From contig CM049321.1 of NCBI GenBank assembly GCA_026874595.1, positions 7,192,979-7,256,978 on the forward strand: DNA of 64,000 nucleotides. Reading direction: 5' to 3'. Below, piece by piece: positions 1 through 12,175 of the stretch; position 1 is the first letter of the stretch, and each line of letters starts with the position of its first letter. The notes beneath the pieces were generated by a model. The model was not told the origin of the DNA. It did not search any database and saw nothing but the letters and a program-made list of their open reading frames with translations. Source of the DNA: Sipunculus nudus (lineage: Eukaryota > Annelida > Sipuncula > Golfingiida > Sipunculidae). A program made the translations under genes and the position numbers.

Positions 1-45
1 GAAATACTTCATGGTGACCCTTTAAATGGAATTCAATCATTAATC

Positions 46-139
46 TCAAATGTTCACATTTGTTTTATACGACGTATATATATATATGCATAGCGTAGTT
101 TCAGCTTTTAATTCGCGGTTCACATTCTGTCGGCTTCGC
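46..139 (-). CDS. CTLD receptor exon 7: cytoplasmic tail
   Basis: The acceptor is TTAATCAG at 140-147. Phase 2 entry completes a Lys codon and continues RSRQNVNRELKAE, a basic stop-transfer and tail, ending in TGA at 48-46. The stretch CIYIYTSY is encoded by a short (TA)n tract, so part of the tail derives from a microsatellite. Confidence 0.5.
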
Positions 140-3100
140 CTGATTAATAACATATATTTGAAATAGTAAAATGCAACCCTTTCATGACATTGCGTGACAT
201 TAGTAAGGAGAAACTTATAGTAAAATGTGATGAATAATGATGATGGTTTATAATCGATAGAGGTCAAAACTGCAAATTTAAAGAAGCAAATTATCATACG
301 GAACTTTTGTTCTTCGAATGGCTACATTTTTCAGAATATCCTTATTTATTATATGCAAATATATGAAGAATTCCGTAGAATGTATGCTTATAAGTCTAAA
401 TCAGAATATTATCAAGGTAGGTGGGATTTATAGTTTGTAACGATATACTTACTTAATCAGTATGTATAACACTGATGGTATAATTACTGCTACAATACAA
501 GCTGCAAGCAAACTGCATCCTACTTTTACAAGAAGCCAGTACAAAGACTTCAGTCTAAGCACTATTAAGACAAAGATATACATTTAAAGACGAATATGCA
601 CATTCATAGAAAATTACAGAGTACTTTGTCATATATCATGTTAGAATGTGAATAACATAAATACAATAAACAGCTTAGGAAAATACTCGTATTATGTAAA
701 TATCAGTATCATGACGACTGTTTCCACATATTTTGTGTAATATATTCACAAAAACGAATTACAATTATCCGAGTCATTGTAAAATATAACATAAGAAGGC
801 ATCTTTCGGTGGTATCGTGGGCCACATACTCTTATCTGCGAGGCTGAAACGAAGTGAAATGCACTGACTGTTCACTATATTCCATGTTTTAAGATGTAAC
901 AAAAGCTCTATAAAAGTTCAAACTAATATTTGTCGTACCCGAGCATTATCTGTCAATAGCAAAATAGAACATAAGGATCATTATATGTTTGTATAAGACA
1001 GTTTCCATATTTTAGGCATAACAAAGTACAAATCGAACACTTTAAAGTCTCACTACTGTTTGTCCCCCGCTTCCTCGGAACGGGGGACACTGATTTGGGT
1101 TTGTCTGTCTGTCCCTCGGTCTGTCCCTCTGTACGTCTGATCGTTTTTCTGTCTGTCTGTCCGTCCGTCAGGTTTTTGTTTCCGTGCGATAACTTCTAAA
1201 TATTATATGATTTCATTCAAATTTGGGTTAGTGATTGCTTTCATGCCTAACTTGGCTGGGATTGGTAATACTATATGACAATAATACAATATGATTTTTC
1301 ATTTTTGATGTGCTGAATCAGCACATTTAGTTTCACTAATCACCAACAAGTGTCGCTAGCGGCGGACATAAATCACTTGAATTTTTGCAGTTACTGCCCA
1401 GTGCTGCCATCTATTGAGCATGGTTAAAATTATTTGCACTTATCCAGCATTTGAAGGCTCAAGCGGGGGACATTAAATCCTTGAATTTGCTTGTTTTCAA
1501 TTTAATTAAGATGTGCTGTTTGGAGATACCCCTCATCAGCTAGCATTGTGTTGTCAAACAAATTAATCTGTCCTGTCCATCGCATGCGGCCAACATGAGC
1601 CCACTGTTGATGAAATCTCCATCCTATAATTTTCATTACCAATAAATATTTTGGACAGTTACCGAAAGAGCAGTTTATAGAGTCTCTTCTTTCCGAATTC
1701 TGGTGATAACACCAGAGTCTTTGGAGAAACAAGCATTGACCCTTTTCCAGTGTGCAAAGCAAAGGGATTACTTTCCAGCTTGTTCCCCAAAGAAGAGATA
1801 ACAAGTACAAGATTGGCCTATTATAAATAAGCCTCCGACTGTTATTTGCTGGTGTCATTTTTAAACGGCGGATCTGTTTATCAGGTCAGCGATGTTATAA
1901 GCGGTTTCCGAAAATCCCAATCATATGATAAGCACACTGACACTGTTCTCGGTCAACACAGGTTGGAGGAACTTGCTGCATTGGGCCCTACAGTGGTATT
2001 TGCAGTCGACAAGGCTAATCAGCTGAGCACAAAATTTGCTCAATGCTTCAAGATAAGATAGAAAACATTAAAAAAGAAAATAGCAAACCGAAGGAAAAAC
2101 TAGAAAAGGCTTTTTTCCGTTGATGAAAGGCTAGATAAATTGGGAAACTTGCATCTATAGGTAAACAAAGAAGGACCGCAGCAGAACAGGAAATAAATCG
2201 AAGAAAATAAACTTACCCTTATCAAAGAAAAAGAATTCTGACAAAAATACATAAATTGCGAACATTGAAAAGAATAACTATACTGTGATTATAAACACGA
2301 CGTGTCTCTCAGAAAAGATAAACAATTTTACATAAATTAAATCTAAAATGGACAAGACAAACGGGTTTTACGAGGACCGTATACAAACAAATAAGTCTGA
2401 TTGCGATCAGTCAAGCGGCCAGTGCTGAGACCACGCAGGGGACGACCCATTCCGGTGTATACTGGCAACAGACAAGAGACGGCGAACACAAAAAGCACAA
2501 CTGCCGCTGCATTTGTACATACTCGACAAACGCAACGACAAGTTAAACTCTATGTCGGGAACATTGATTTTAATTCATCGCGAGACGCAATGTTAGATTA
2601 CCTGACTAGGAGAAATATTGATTTGTATTATTTATTTATTATTATTATTTATATAAACTTTATGAGAAGGTACTTCTACCTAGTATATCAAAATGACTCT
2701 CTGTAAATGTGTCTGGCTTTCCCGACGCTATGCAGTTTTTTATCAGAAAGGGCTATCAAGCTGGAATTCGTCCTTTGTTCTCCAAGAATGTATAAGCTAC
2801 TATAACCAGCGCAATCCTCTTTTACATGCATGTTTTTTGGACACATCAAAAGCTTTTTGTGGCATGATGGCCTTCCATTTAAATTTAATATTAGGGGTCA
2901 ATGGAAAACTCTGGTATATTCTAAACAATTTGTACCAAAACTGCCGTTTGGTGGTACGCGTTGGTGGCGCCATCGAGGTAGTTTGAGGTACTACAGTCGG
3001 TGGGACAGGGTGGAATTTTATCACCTTGCTGTCCGTGAATGGCCTTCTTCAACAGTTGCGTAATAATGGTTACGGAGCGTCTATTAAAGGGTTGTACTGT

Positions 3101-4213
3101 GGTATTTCCACCCAGGCTTACGATATCTGCTTTTTGACTGCTTCCGTAAGAGCCCTTCTTTCCATGCTTGACATTCGTGTAAATTACAGGAAAAGAAGAA
3201 GGTTTAATTACAATATAAGCAAAACTAAAATCGTGATTTTTGGAAAAGCCGCTTTTCATAATACTATGTCTTGTTATTTAGGTGATAATGATGTTCTTCA
3301 AGAACATTTGTGTTCTTTGTGCCAACAATAAAAGAAGTAAAGACCGTACACAGCAAGCGATTAGGAAGGAGAGATCCACCTCTGTAATAAGATAAGCACG
3401 ATATTCCAAACTGAATCCTATCACTATAGGGAAACTGTTATTATTCAGTTATTTTACCGCGAGCCTTGTATGTCTGCGAGGTGTGGAATGGCCTTGCTGA
3501 AACAGTATTTAGAGTAAGAATGAATCCTTAGGTTTTGTTTTAAAATTTCATAAGGGTTCGGTAAGCGTACCAGTACTGCCTGTGTTCTGACCATGATGGG
3601 TTTTTCGAGCATAAGGATTATTATTGACATTCACAAATTGTTATATCTCTGTAGACGATGTTACATATATTTATTTACAATATTTGTAAATCTAAATTAA
3701 TCTCACGATTCCTTCATGTCAATATCTGTAGACGTCAAGCTAGAAGATGCTTTGTCGGCGATATCTTGAGCATATTCACTAAGTATAACTTGTTGCGTAT
3801 TTATGAGCATTATCTCAACTCCGGGTCATTCCCATGTAAACGAGCATGGGAACGTATTGTTAACCAAGCAGTAAATGCTTTTGAACAATCTTTATACGAG
3901 GAAAATCTAATCATTGATGATCACCTATGTACATGTTTATCGTTTATATACGTATATGTATATCAATCATTAGTCATTAGTCATATATATATAAGAACAC
4001 TGGAGAAAAACAACACTAAAAATTCAAAACGGTCTGTTTGACCGATCATCAGGTGAAACTCCGAATTATGGACACTGGCGAGACCAGATATTTTGCCTAC
4101 AATAGAGAGGTGCCTAAGTAGTGAGGTAATAATTTTCGAGACCTACTTTTAAGAACTACCCGTTAATGGCCGTAAATAGGAGGTGCCCTTTGTTCAGAGG
4201 TGCCCGTAAGGAG

Positions 4214-4271
<58 letters not shown>

Positions 4272-4917
4272 GTACTTGTTATGCATATCGCAGTCGACAA
4301 TTTTCTTCCAGAACATGGAACCACAGAAAATGAAAATGAACCTTCCACTTGAATTATTGCGCACAATCTTTTGGCTTTTGGATTTACAATGCTTCTAATG
4401 GTATGGTTCAGATCAGATGACACTAAAAGTGATACCATTTCATATAAAAAAAAGCAAAGATGATAAAGTGTAAAATATGACCCATTTTTATTTCTATGAA
4501 AACAACTAATAAACAAATTATTCGTTAAGCGTGATGGCGTTTTAAGTCAGATTTACTGTTGGTTATGGTATCACCTTTAAAACACCATAAGCCATAAACT
4601 ATCCTATATAAAAATCGTAAATTCTAGGAATCTATGTAATATAGAAGTTTAATTTTTCTTACCATTCACAAAATTTAGCCATTTGCTCCGGGTTAATCCT
4701 AACCAAACTTCTTCCCTACACTGGCGTGGCTGGACAGCTTTCGTTGTTTCCATAATATCAGCTGTGGCCAAAGACATATCAAATCCTTTGCACCGAATAT
4801 TTGCTTGAAACCAATCGGCTCGCTCGCAAAACGTCTTTAGACAAATTGCCTTGTTTTGTAGGCAGTGGCCCCTCGGGCATTGACTACAGCCTGAAAACAA
4901 AACAAATATATTCTTCA

Positions 4918-4970
<53 letters not shown>

Positions 4971-6323
4971 TATATATATGGTATATATATATATATATAT
5001 TTATATATTCGTTATATATATTCGTTTTTGGCACTGATATATCGTCAGTGTAAAGGAGTTAATAGTACGCAAAACCATGTCAAGATTATTATGTTTGTGT
5101 ATACTTTACAGGTGGTGTACCTTATATTATCATATTATATTATCAATAAAAACTTACATACTAGCAAAACAAATAAATTAAATTATTATTTTAAGTAAAA
5201 ATGAACAACACCTACCATTTTCCTGACAAACAAAACCACCAAGCTTCACAATGCAACTCGTAGCGTATATATTTTCATTTCTAAGGCTCCCACATGTACC
5301 ACCCGCGTGCTTTCGGAGAATGGTGTGATTGTTACCTGTAATCGTTTCAACCATTAGATGTAAATAATCATACTATGAATGGAAGCATTACTCAGTGTAG
5401 AGGTTTACATTTTTTATATGATCTTGAATATATATGTGGGGGGGGGGCACACGTATTTCAAATTTAACACTGTATAATCAATATGCAAATTATAAGATAA
5501 TGTTATTGATTAGAAAATGAATAGTATTTTATCTCGTTTTATAAGTAATGGTATAGGTAATACATGCAGTTTCTTAAATGATATTTTGTGATGTAACCAA
5601 ACACATTTGTTTCTATATTAGATATCGGTCAGAGCTGGCTACCGTACCAAGTATTTGTCCATTGGTCCATTTCCAAGTCTCCTCAGAGGCCCAAACAAGT
5701 CCCAACCACACGGATCGTAGACCACGTTCCTTCTGAATCTGCCTTATCATCTTTTCATTCTGAGTAGGCAGAAACCGAAGATGTTGAAGGCAAAACACAA
5801 CACCATCCTTAAATGTAACATTTTCTTTGACTAGTAACCGGGTATCTAAAATAGGTATATATAAGATGTATGGTTAATATATGACACATATGGTCTCAAT
5901 CAACTAAACAATCCTTGCATCATATCATTTGAAATTAATATGTAGTTAAATCAAATAAAATGATTTTCACCTGACAATTGTGTTGTTATTCAGCAGTAAC
6001 AATCATACCAACATGAAATTAGGCATTTCCTTTAATGACTGAGCCATTAAACTAGCCATTATACGTAATGCCTGAAAATGTTAATGCCCTAGTGAAGCGG
6101 TCATTTTGTGTTATGTCTGAAATTTAAGTAATTCCATGTAATCCCTGATTACACAGTTTCCCCGTAACCGATACATATTTAAACTTGATTTTGTTTGTTA
6201 ACAAGCTGTCATTTTAATTTAAAAAATTAAACAAAATACAAAACATACAATACCTTCGTTGTGAACACAATTTACCCTGGAAACCCATAGTAAACCTGCA
6301 GTCATAATGTATAAGATGTACAT
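46..6323 (-). CDS. Two-CTLD type I membrane protein (C-type lectin-like receptor), 7 exons
   Basis: Joined coding exons in transcript order: 6323-6254, 5845-5648, 5335-5216, 4890-4663, 4422-4276, 561-453, 139-46. They sum to 966 nt (321 aa plus stop). The first five introns are phase 1 and the last phase 2, all with GT donors and AG acceptors. Residues 1-19 form a hydrophobic signal peptide. CTLD1 is about residues 31-128, with VWLGL, the WKW(T)NG block and four canonical Cys. CTLD2 is about 130-253, with extra N-terminal Cys pairs as in long-form CTLDs. A hydrophobic helix at about 268-290 is followed by a basic stop-transfer (KRSR) and a short tail. EPN, QPD and WND sugar/calcium motifs are absent, so classic calcium-dependent sugar binding is unlikely. 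A role as cell-surface recognition receptor is inferred from architecture only. The CTLD exons are firm; joining the last two rests on phase, splice sites and topology. Confidence 0.75.
345..350 (-). terminator. Possible polyadenylation signal AATAAA
   Basis: AATAAA on the minus strand about 100 bases beyond the alternative stop in CTLD exon 6. It would serve a transcript ending in that exon. In an AT-rich intron it could also be chance. Confidence 0.25.
453..561 (-). CDS. CTLD receptor exon 6: transmembrane segment
   Basis: A 109-nt exon entered at TCTTAATAG in phase 1, joined to exon 5 in frame. It encodes about 22 hydrophobic residues (VGCSLLAACIVAVIIPSVLY). A strong donor, ATTAA|GTAAGT, leads to exon 7. 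If that donor is not used, translation stops two codons later (AAG TAA), giving a tail-less anchor; an AATAAA on this strand at 350-345 would suit that short form. Confidence 0.6.
1061..1472. mobile_element. Short element with TIR TGTCCCCCGCTT (MITE-like)
   Basis: It begins TGTCCCCCGCTT and ends AAGCGGGGGACA, a 12-bp perfect inverted repeat about 410 bp apart. The left end also forms a local hairpin (GTCCCCCG...CGGGGGAC at 1062-1090), followed by a run of GTCT/GTCC repeats. No ORF and no clear target duplication. It lies in the CTLD gene intron. Confidence 0.5.
1861..4041 (+). mobile_element. Decayed non-LTR retrotransposon (LINE), ORF1 and RT remnants
   Basis: Plus-strand fragments in several frames. 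A lysine-rich ORF1-like part lies at about 1861-2300, and an RNA-binding-like piece (KLYVGNID) at 2401-2615. RT pieces follow at 2736-3300 (YYNQRNPLLHACFLDTSKAF, then VNGLLQQLRNNGYGASIKG and SKTKIVIFGK). A C-terminal LINE piece is at 3740-3905. The catalytic YADD position reads AYDI and the frames are broken, so it is inactive. It sits antisense in the CTLD gene intron. Confidence 0.75.
4045..4215 (-). repeat. Dispersed repeat, copy 1 (pairs with 48904-49075)
   Basis: The reverse complement reads CCTCTCCTTACGGGCACCTC and aligns over about 170 bp with the plus strand at 48904-49075. Both copies abut a (TA)n tract at the same end. It probably represents DNA-transposon terminal sequence with short internal CCTCT...ACGGGC repeats. 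Confidence 0.55.
4216..4270. repeat. (TA)n microsatellite
   Basis: About 27 perfect TA units next to the exon 5 donor of the CTLD gene. Confidence 0.95.
4276..4422 (-). CDS. CTLD receptor exon 5: second half of CTLD2
   Basis: A 147-nt exon with acceptor CACTTTTAG and donor ACAA|GTACGT, phase 1 at both ends. Three cysteines (LCAII, VPCSG, AICI) match the C-terminal CTLD pattern. The donor sits directly beside a (TA)n tract at 4216-4270; reading through it would only add an Ile-Tyr repeat. Confidence 0.75.
4663..4890 (-). CDS. CTLD receptor exon 4: first half of CTLD2
   Basis: A 228-nt exon with acceptor TTTTCAG and donor GAATG|GTAAGA, phase 1 at both ends. It is rich in Cys near its start, then has CERADWFQANIRC and EVWLGL, which align with the N-terminal half of a CTLD. 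Confidence 0.85.
4923..5018. repeat. (TA)n microsatellite, imperfect
   Basis: TA units broken by two GG interruptions, in the intron between CTLD exons 3 and 4. Confidence 0.9.
5216..5335 (-). CDS. CTLD receptor exon 3: second half of CTLD1
   Basis: A 120-nt exon, phase 1 at both ends, with acceptor GATTACAG and donor AAATG|GTAGGT. It encodes the three C-terminal CTLD cysteines, ending in GGFVCQEN, the usual last strand. The region before the second cysteine lacks the WND calcium motif. Confidence 0.85.
5648..5845 (-). CDS. CTLD receptor exon 2: first half of CTLD1
   Basis: The acceptor is CTATTTTAG and the donor ATACTTG|GTACGG; the 198-nt exon is phase 1 at both ends. It encodes the first CTLD cysteine, the VWLGL strand and the WKWTNG motif typical of the fold. 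Confidence 0.85.
6254..6323 (-). CDS. CTLD receptor exon 1: signal peptide
   Basis: ATG at 6323-6321 opens a hydrophobic leader (MYILYIMTAGLLWV) ending near VNC. The donor is GAAG|GTATTG, phase 1, matching the acceptor of the CTLD1 exon. A TATA-like TATTAAAG lies on this strand near 6375-6382, about 55 bp upstream. Confidence 0.7.
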
Positions 6324-6945
6324 GGTCTCGTCCTCCCGTATGTTTCTCAGTTTAAACCCCCGCAGGCGTGTGCTTTAATATGTTGGCTGTTAATATAATG
6401 GGATTTCTTGTTTCTTTGCATTAATTAATTTTGCTTTGGTTGCAATGTTACTTTCATTAAATCCATAAATAAAAATTTTGGTAATTATCCATATTATTAT
6501 TGTAACAATAAATGCGCATATGTTTTCATATTTTATATCAAGAAGGTATTTGTTGCTAATCAGGAGAATGAGTAGCTGAGTTTATTTCATTTAGTGAATA
6601 TTTTCTTAGTGGTTTTCAAGTTAGCAAGTAATCCTGTACTTTTATTTAAATAATTGCAATTGAATCAGCGTGGTTATTACGCATAATCATCGTTTGTTTT
6701 TGTTAATTTTTATAAACTTATTAGCAATTATCCCAATTAATCATACAACAATAACTGCCAATATGTCTTATTATTTAAAAACAAGGACATATTCGTTTTA
6801 AATCAGTAGGAAGTGGCTGAAGTTATTTCATATAATGAATTGTTTCGTAGTTTATTGCCATACACTGGGAAATTAATATAAATCATTAAGCCAGGACCCA
6901 TGCAAAAACAAGTATTATTTAGTATTTAAATATAAAAAAACATTG

Positions 6946-6949
<4 letters not shown>

Positions 6950-6996
<47 letters not shown>
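6950..6996. repeat. (TA)n microsatellite
   Basis: About 23 TA units ending in TACATA. Confidence 0.95.
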
Positions 6997-7001
<5 letters not shown>

Positions 7002-10000
7002 TCACTGTGTCTTACAGTTTTTGAAAAAAAATAAGACGATATTATAGTTACATAATAAATGAACTCCAAAATAAACGGAGTAAATACTACATAAAAAAAT
7101 TAAAAAATTAAAAGCTGGTCATTTGTATAGGTTAAGTATTAGGATAGGGATCCAGGAGGATATCTCAAAATCAACAAGACGAATTGTACCGTTACTGGAG
7201 TACCAAAAATAGAAATGATGCGAATACTTCAGGTTACAAACGCTTGATTGGAGGGAATTATGTTAGTATTGTGTACAGAACCTCTATGTATAAACCCAAA
7301 TGGTGTGGAAATAATTAGGAACATATGATATATTTCCTCTAGCCGCATCCACTGAAATGGGACATAAACACGGCATATATGTTTTACGACTTTATTCATA
7401 TGAGTAAAATGATGCTTGCATTACAGCCAATTTTTTTAACCATGTTGTCTTTATATCAATATTTGTGGTCTTCCACTTCTGTTGTTGTGACTACATGAAC
7501 CAAAATGTTTGTCAAATGGGAAACAAAGAAACTGAGAAACGGGACTTTTAAAACAAGGACGTATTATGTAAAGAAGAACTAATTAAATGATCTGAAACAA
7601 AGTTTTTTTATAGGACTTCACAAGTGTCCAATACCTACAATTACAATATTACAATAATAATAAGATTATTATTTTTTCTAGCTCGAAATTGTGAAAGATG
7701 ATGAAATTTCAATTGAAAAAATAAATAACACATTTCCTTTGAACAAACCATTCCAAATGGGTATGTCGCACCTTTTCCTTTACAGGGACGAAGACACCGG
7801 CTTTTGTATTAATTCTTCAATGTTATTTTCAGATCTTTCAAACGTGGACATGTGAGTATGTTTTATATTACTCATTCAATACACCGTATGGTCTGACTGG
7901 TGAATAATCGTTCCAGACACACCTAGGCTCTGATAAGAAAGCCAGTATGTAAAACATCCAATCAGAGGCTCAGCTGGATTTATCAGTATTTTATATGCAA
8001 CCAATGGGCAGCTCCTATTGGGGCTTTGTCACACACTCATTTACAATATCAGTTCATCATATTTACAGGACAGGTCTTTATCATTAACCGGCACGTAGTA
8101 ATATCATGGAGGCCCGGGATTACGTACTTTAGAGGGAAATATAATTACCCCTCCCCTGGCAGGTAAAATCGGGAGGCTTTGCTATGTTTACATACGTTTA
8201 TTTAACTGTACGCTCCTATGCCTGGGGAGGTAGATTTTCCGTATATTCAATATATGAGATTCTTGTTCAGGAATACGGCACAATGTTATTCTATGAAATA
8301 ATCATATTAGGTTTCCTTTGGACATACAAGTAGGTTAAGCCGTAAAAGCTGGGTTTTGACGTAATGTACGTATCAATTGTGTTTGGTGCTTTTTGTTTAT
8401 CGATAATGACTTTGATCATCAGATGACATGACGAGGCCGAGGTCTGGCAAGTACAGGGAACTATGCGTCTCTCATGAATGTCCCACTGTAGACTACAGAA
8501 GACGCTCAGCTGGTTAGTGATTAGCGCCACAGAACTGGAAGGTGACATGTGTCACAAACCCCCGGCCCTAAACGCCCTGGCCCGTCATCGTCCAGCACGA
8601 AAGTGACATATTTCAAGCCGTCAGATTAGAAATAATGGCTTAACCTTGATAACTGGCTTTCTTATCATGATTTTTTTTCGGTCAGAGCGCCCACAAAATT
8701 GATTAATATTAATTTAACTCTAAACTTGTATTTTGTTAACATGTAGGATGATTCCGACTCTGAATATTTGTATATTTAATTGCTTTAAAAAAATTGATTG
8801 CCGCGAAAAGTCACAAATGGTAGGTTTACATGTGCCCTTGAACTGGAGAAGCCAATTTCTGACTTTTTTTTAACTTTAGCTACATCTGTCATCGGAACTC
8901 CATTGGACGTTCCAAAAATTAGTTCGTGATTAGTTCTATTGCCCCGTTTGCGTATTAATTTTATTTCGTAAGGAAAACATATTTTTAATTTTTTTTTGTC
9001 GAGATGGTAACGATATATCTATCTTTCCCGTATTTCAACTACTACATTGACGAGTTTAACACATGTTATTCAACCATTTATTAAATAGTTAACAGATTCA
9101 GATTGTTTTGCCTGTTAGAGATTTTTCTTCCAGTTTGAACAATGTCAAATATTGACACAATAATCAAAATTTTACCTCTGTTATGCTTGTCATGTTAAAC
9201 AGGGGATTAGTATTTGTACGTTTGTTTTGCAGTTCGTTACAATCCGGGTAAACCATAAACTGATCATTTATAAGGCAATAACGATTTAGTGTTGTTCAGA
9301 ATTCAAATATTCCATTTCAAAGGCCTGACAAAACATTAAACAATAATAAAACATTCGACTCCATCTTTAATACCTTACACTTGTGTTTTATTCGTAAACA
9401 TTCCTTATACATCTTGGTAATCTTTCCATTACATTTTACAATGAACGACACACAAATTAGTCAGCCATTTGCTATAATGGGGAAAAAATAAGCAATCAAC
9501 GATTGTCATTTTAAGGCGAACAATGTAGACATGGCCATGTTCCTCAACGGAAATATTTTTTTCTAAATAATGGCTGTTTATTTTTTAAGGATAGGTCCAT
9601 GACCAGTTGGTGGCATTGTCTATTGAATGAGGTCGAAGGTATCCATATGATAAGGATGATATGTCATGATTAAGCCTTCTGTATTTCAGGTTTTACAGGC
9701 ACGGGGTTAAGAATAATCCAGAAGTCATAACCTGTCATTAAGACATTGGAGCAAATATCTGAGGTTCAAGCGAGATTTCACCACTATGCAATTAAGTTCA
9801 ACGCCTTAACCACTAGACTATGTCCTACCCCTGCACGGGGTTATGGAATAATCCAGAATGTATGGTTATTATTATTTTTTTAATTACAATTAATTTCCCA
9901 TCAAAACTTGTATACATTACTGAACATGAACAACGTACTTACCACCTCTCATATGTCCGTTTGGATAAAATGATTTTATTAACATTTAAAAGATTTTTTG

Positions 10001-10320
10001 CGAAAAAAAGGTACAACTGTTGGAACTCGAATTCACCTGAGCAATTCACGTGATACTTTGGGTCAGCCACCAGGGCGTTAAGGCCTAGTAATTATGCTTT
10101 TGGTAGCACTGAGCTGGAAAATCACCCAAAGCAATGGTACGTGAGACCAGGCACGGTTCAAAGTAATATGTAACAGTAAAAGTATAAGAACATAAACACC
10201 TTTTTTCAATTATAATATTGTGTTGGTCTAGAACATATATTGCATCATATCTTTTAAGAATTTCAATGTATCCCATATAAACAAGATGAACACATTTCAG
10301 AGTATTCAATGCATAACATA

Positions 10321-10943
10321 TTAAAAATTGTAGTTTTCAACGTAAAACATTTAACAAGGCCTGGTCCATTGATTATATAACGTGTTTGTGACATTCTTCT
10401 TATGTCATCAGAGACTAGTTTAAGTGGGTTTTAAATTCTATGTTATAATTAATTATTAAAACCGTGTTCAGCACCTTTCTTTTTTGCTATATCAAAATCT
10501 TTCTCGTCAACCACAAAAATTCATCGAGCAGACATGCAAATTCTCTGTGACGGACCATGGGTCGATGATATATAAGGTTTGCAATTGTCTATTAAATGTC
10601 AAAAGGCACGATAGGGGCTTTCATATTAAGCCTCCCATTAATCCCAGCCAATTTAGATTTCTAAATTTGTAACGAGCATAGTGTTCACTACAAGAAAAAA
10701 TAAAAATCAATGTAGAGCACGTTAACAAAATATCGATAATAATCGATATTTGAAATAGCAAAATGCGAATTACCGTATTGTGATTTAACAATATATTGAT
10801 AATATCGCGCAACCGCAATCCATACAAAACGTTTTAAATACTGTAGTTTTCACGTAAACTTTTTAACAAGACCTTGTCGATTGATAACAATACGTGTTTG
10901 TGACATTCTTTATACATCAGCAGAGACTGGTTTAAATGGGTTT
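10321..10943. repeat. 115-bp direct repeat spaced 0.5 kb, with hAT-like motif
   Basis: The segment 10321-10436 recurs at 10834-10943 (shared GTGTTTGTGACATTCTT and a CAGAGACT block). Between them lies a CGATAATAATCGATATTTG motif at 10733-10755 like the subterminal motifs of the hAT-like element at 30276-30893. The text near 10450-10500 (GTGTTCAGCAC) also recurs at 30677-30690, so this is probably an older relative. Confidence 0.5.
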
Positions 10944-11689
10944 TGTTGTTTATAATATAATATGGATCATATTTAATTCATCAGCGTCACGCACATAGAT
11001 CCTAAAGATGTTCAAAAGAATCATGTTTTCCACGTAACGCTAGGGAAATTATTTCTGTATTGTTAGCGATTTGTACCCTGGTCCTGAACACGCGGCCAAT
11101 TCGTGGAAGGACGACATTCCGACTCTTATTTCTCGAGCATAGCATGATTTTAGGCATGTAATTCGGATGGCGAATTGTATATCCTCTGTCAATGGCTCCT
11201 GTCTTTATCTATATATAAACCGGAAATTTCAGCTTTTTCAACATAAAAATATCCCGTGAGCTTTAGTCTAATATTTGTCACGACTAATCAATAAAGCAAA
11301 ACACACCTTGGCCGTAGCAACAGCCTGTCAGATTGCACTCGCAATGTTTGCTACTATCAAACTTGTACAAAGCAGTGTTGCGAGAGGTCGCTCAGTTCAG
11401 TAAAACTATGAGCAATCTTTACTGATGCACATGGGGCAGCATTTTACTGAGACCATCCTTCTAGTATAAGCTAATGTCGTTACAGGTTTGCTGAAGTCAG
11501 TAAATGCTTTCCTATTTATTTTGCTTTCGCCTAAATAGTATAACCCATTCCCGTCAGATGTCACTCCGTTTTGTAAATTCTACAGAAGCGTCTCCCGACT
11601 TGTATGATCGCATTTTTTATACCAATAAACTAGTACCAGTATCAGTTGTCAAGGGCTAAATTATTTCAATTGGCCGCCACCATATCATG

Positions 11690-12175
11690 AACATATCAAA
11701 TATCAATTATAGCAAATCTGAACCATGCCCGACGGAACAGAGTTACCCATATAACGGATATTTCATAAGCCACCTGTGAGAAATACATATCGGAGTATTC
11801 CATGCATAAAGGGTTAAGGTTTGCTAAGGATATATGCTGCATGCAACAAAAATACTCCAAGGTCTAGGGTAACAAATAATATTACAGACATTTATGACAC
11901 TTGTTACAAGCACTCACATGAGTTTTTTTGCCTGAAGGGCTTGTTACACATATCATGGACATAACTATGAAAAGGACTTACTTGAGTATTCTGTGTCTGA
12001 AATGTTAGGGTTACCCATGCACGGACATATCATATGCCTCCTATGATTAGCGTTAACTGGAGTATTCAAATACCGAAGGGTTAGGGCTATCCATATGACG
12101 GTTATCAAATGACACCTGTGACAAGCACTTACTTGAGGGTTAAGGTTACGAATAATACGTTCATATCATATGTCA
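11690..12175. repeat. Diverged array of the ~77-bp satellite (array 1)
   Basis: About six degenerate copies of the unit seen at 16727-17960, recognisable by GGACATATCATATG, CACCTGTGACAAGCACTTAC and GAAGGGTTAGGG. It is more diverged than array 2. Confidence 0.7.

Larger units (their letters stand above)
6400..11690. other. 5.3 kb without recognisable genes
   Basis: AT-rich intergenic sequence. I find no exon with family signature on either strand. It contains (TA)n at 6950-6996, a short inverted repeat around GATAAGAAAGCCAGT (7933-7947 against 8650-8665), a tRNA A-box-like word on the minus strand near 9800-9825, and the 115-bp direct repeat listed separately. Confidence 0.6.

Noticed and set aside
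1502-1858. 118-aa minus-strand ORF
   Set aside because: No recognisable family, and it lies between a TIR element and the LINE, so likely chance or transposon sequence.
2921-3259. 112-aa minus-strand ORF
   Set aside because: Antisense shadow of the LINE reverse transcriptase remnant.
8291-8548. 85-aa minus-strand ORF
   Set aside because: No domain signature, splice partners or codon pattern to support it.
9690-9850. tRNA gene or SINE on the minus strand (A box-like AGTCTAGTGGTTAAGGC)
   Set aside because: The B box-like word faces the other way and arms do not pair. A similar single A-box word near 25735-25765 was dropped for the same reason.
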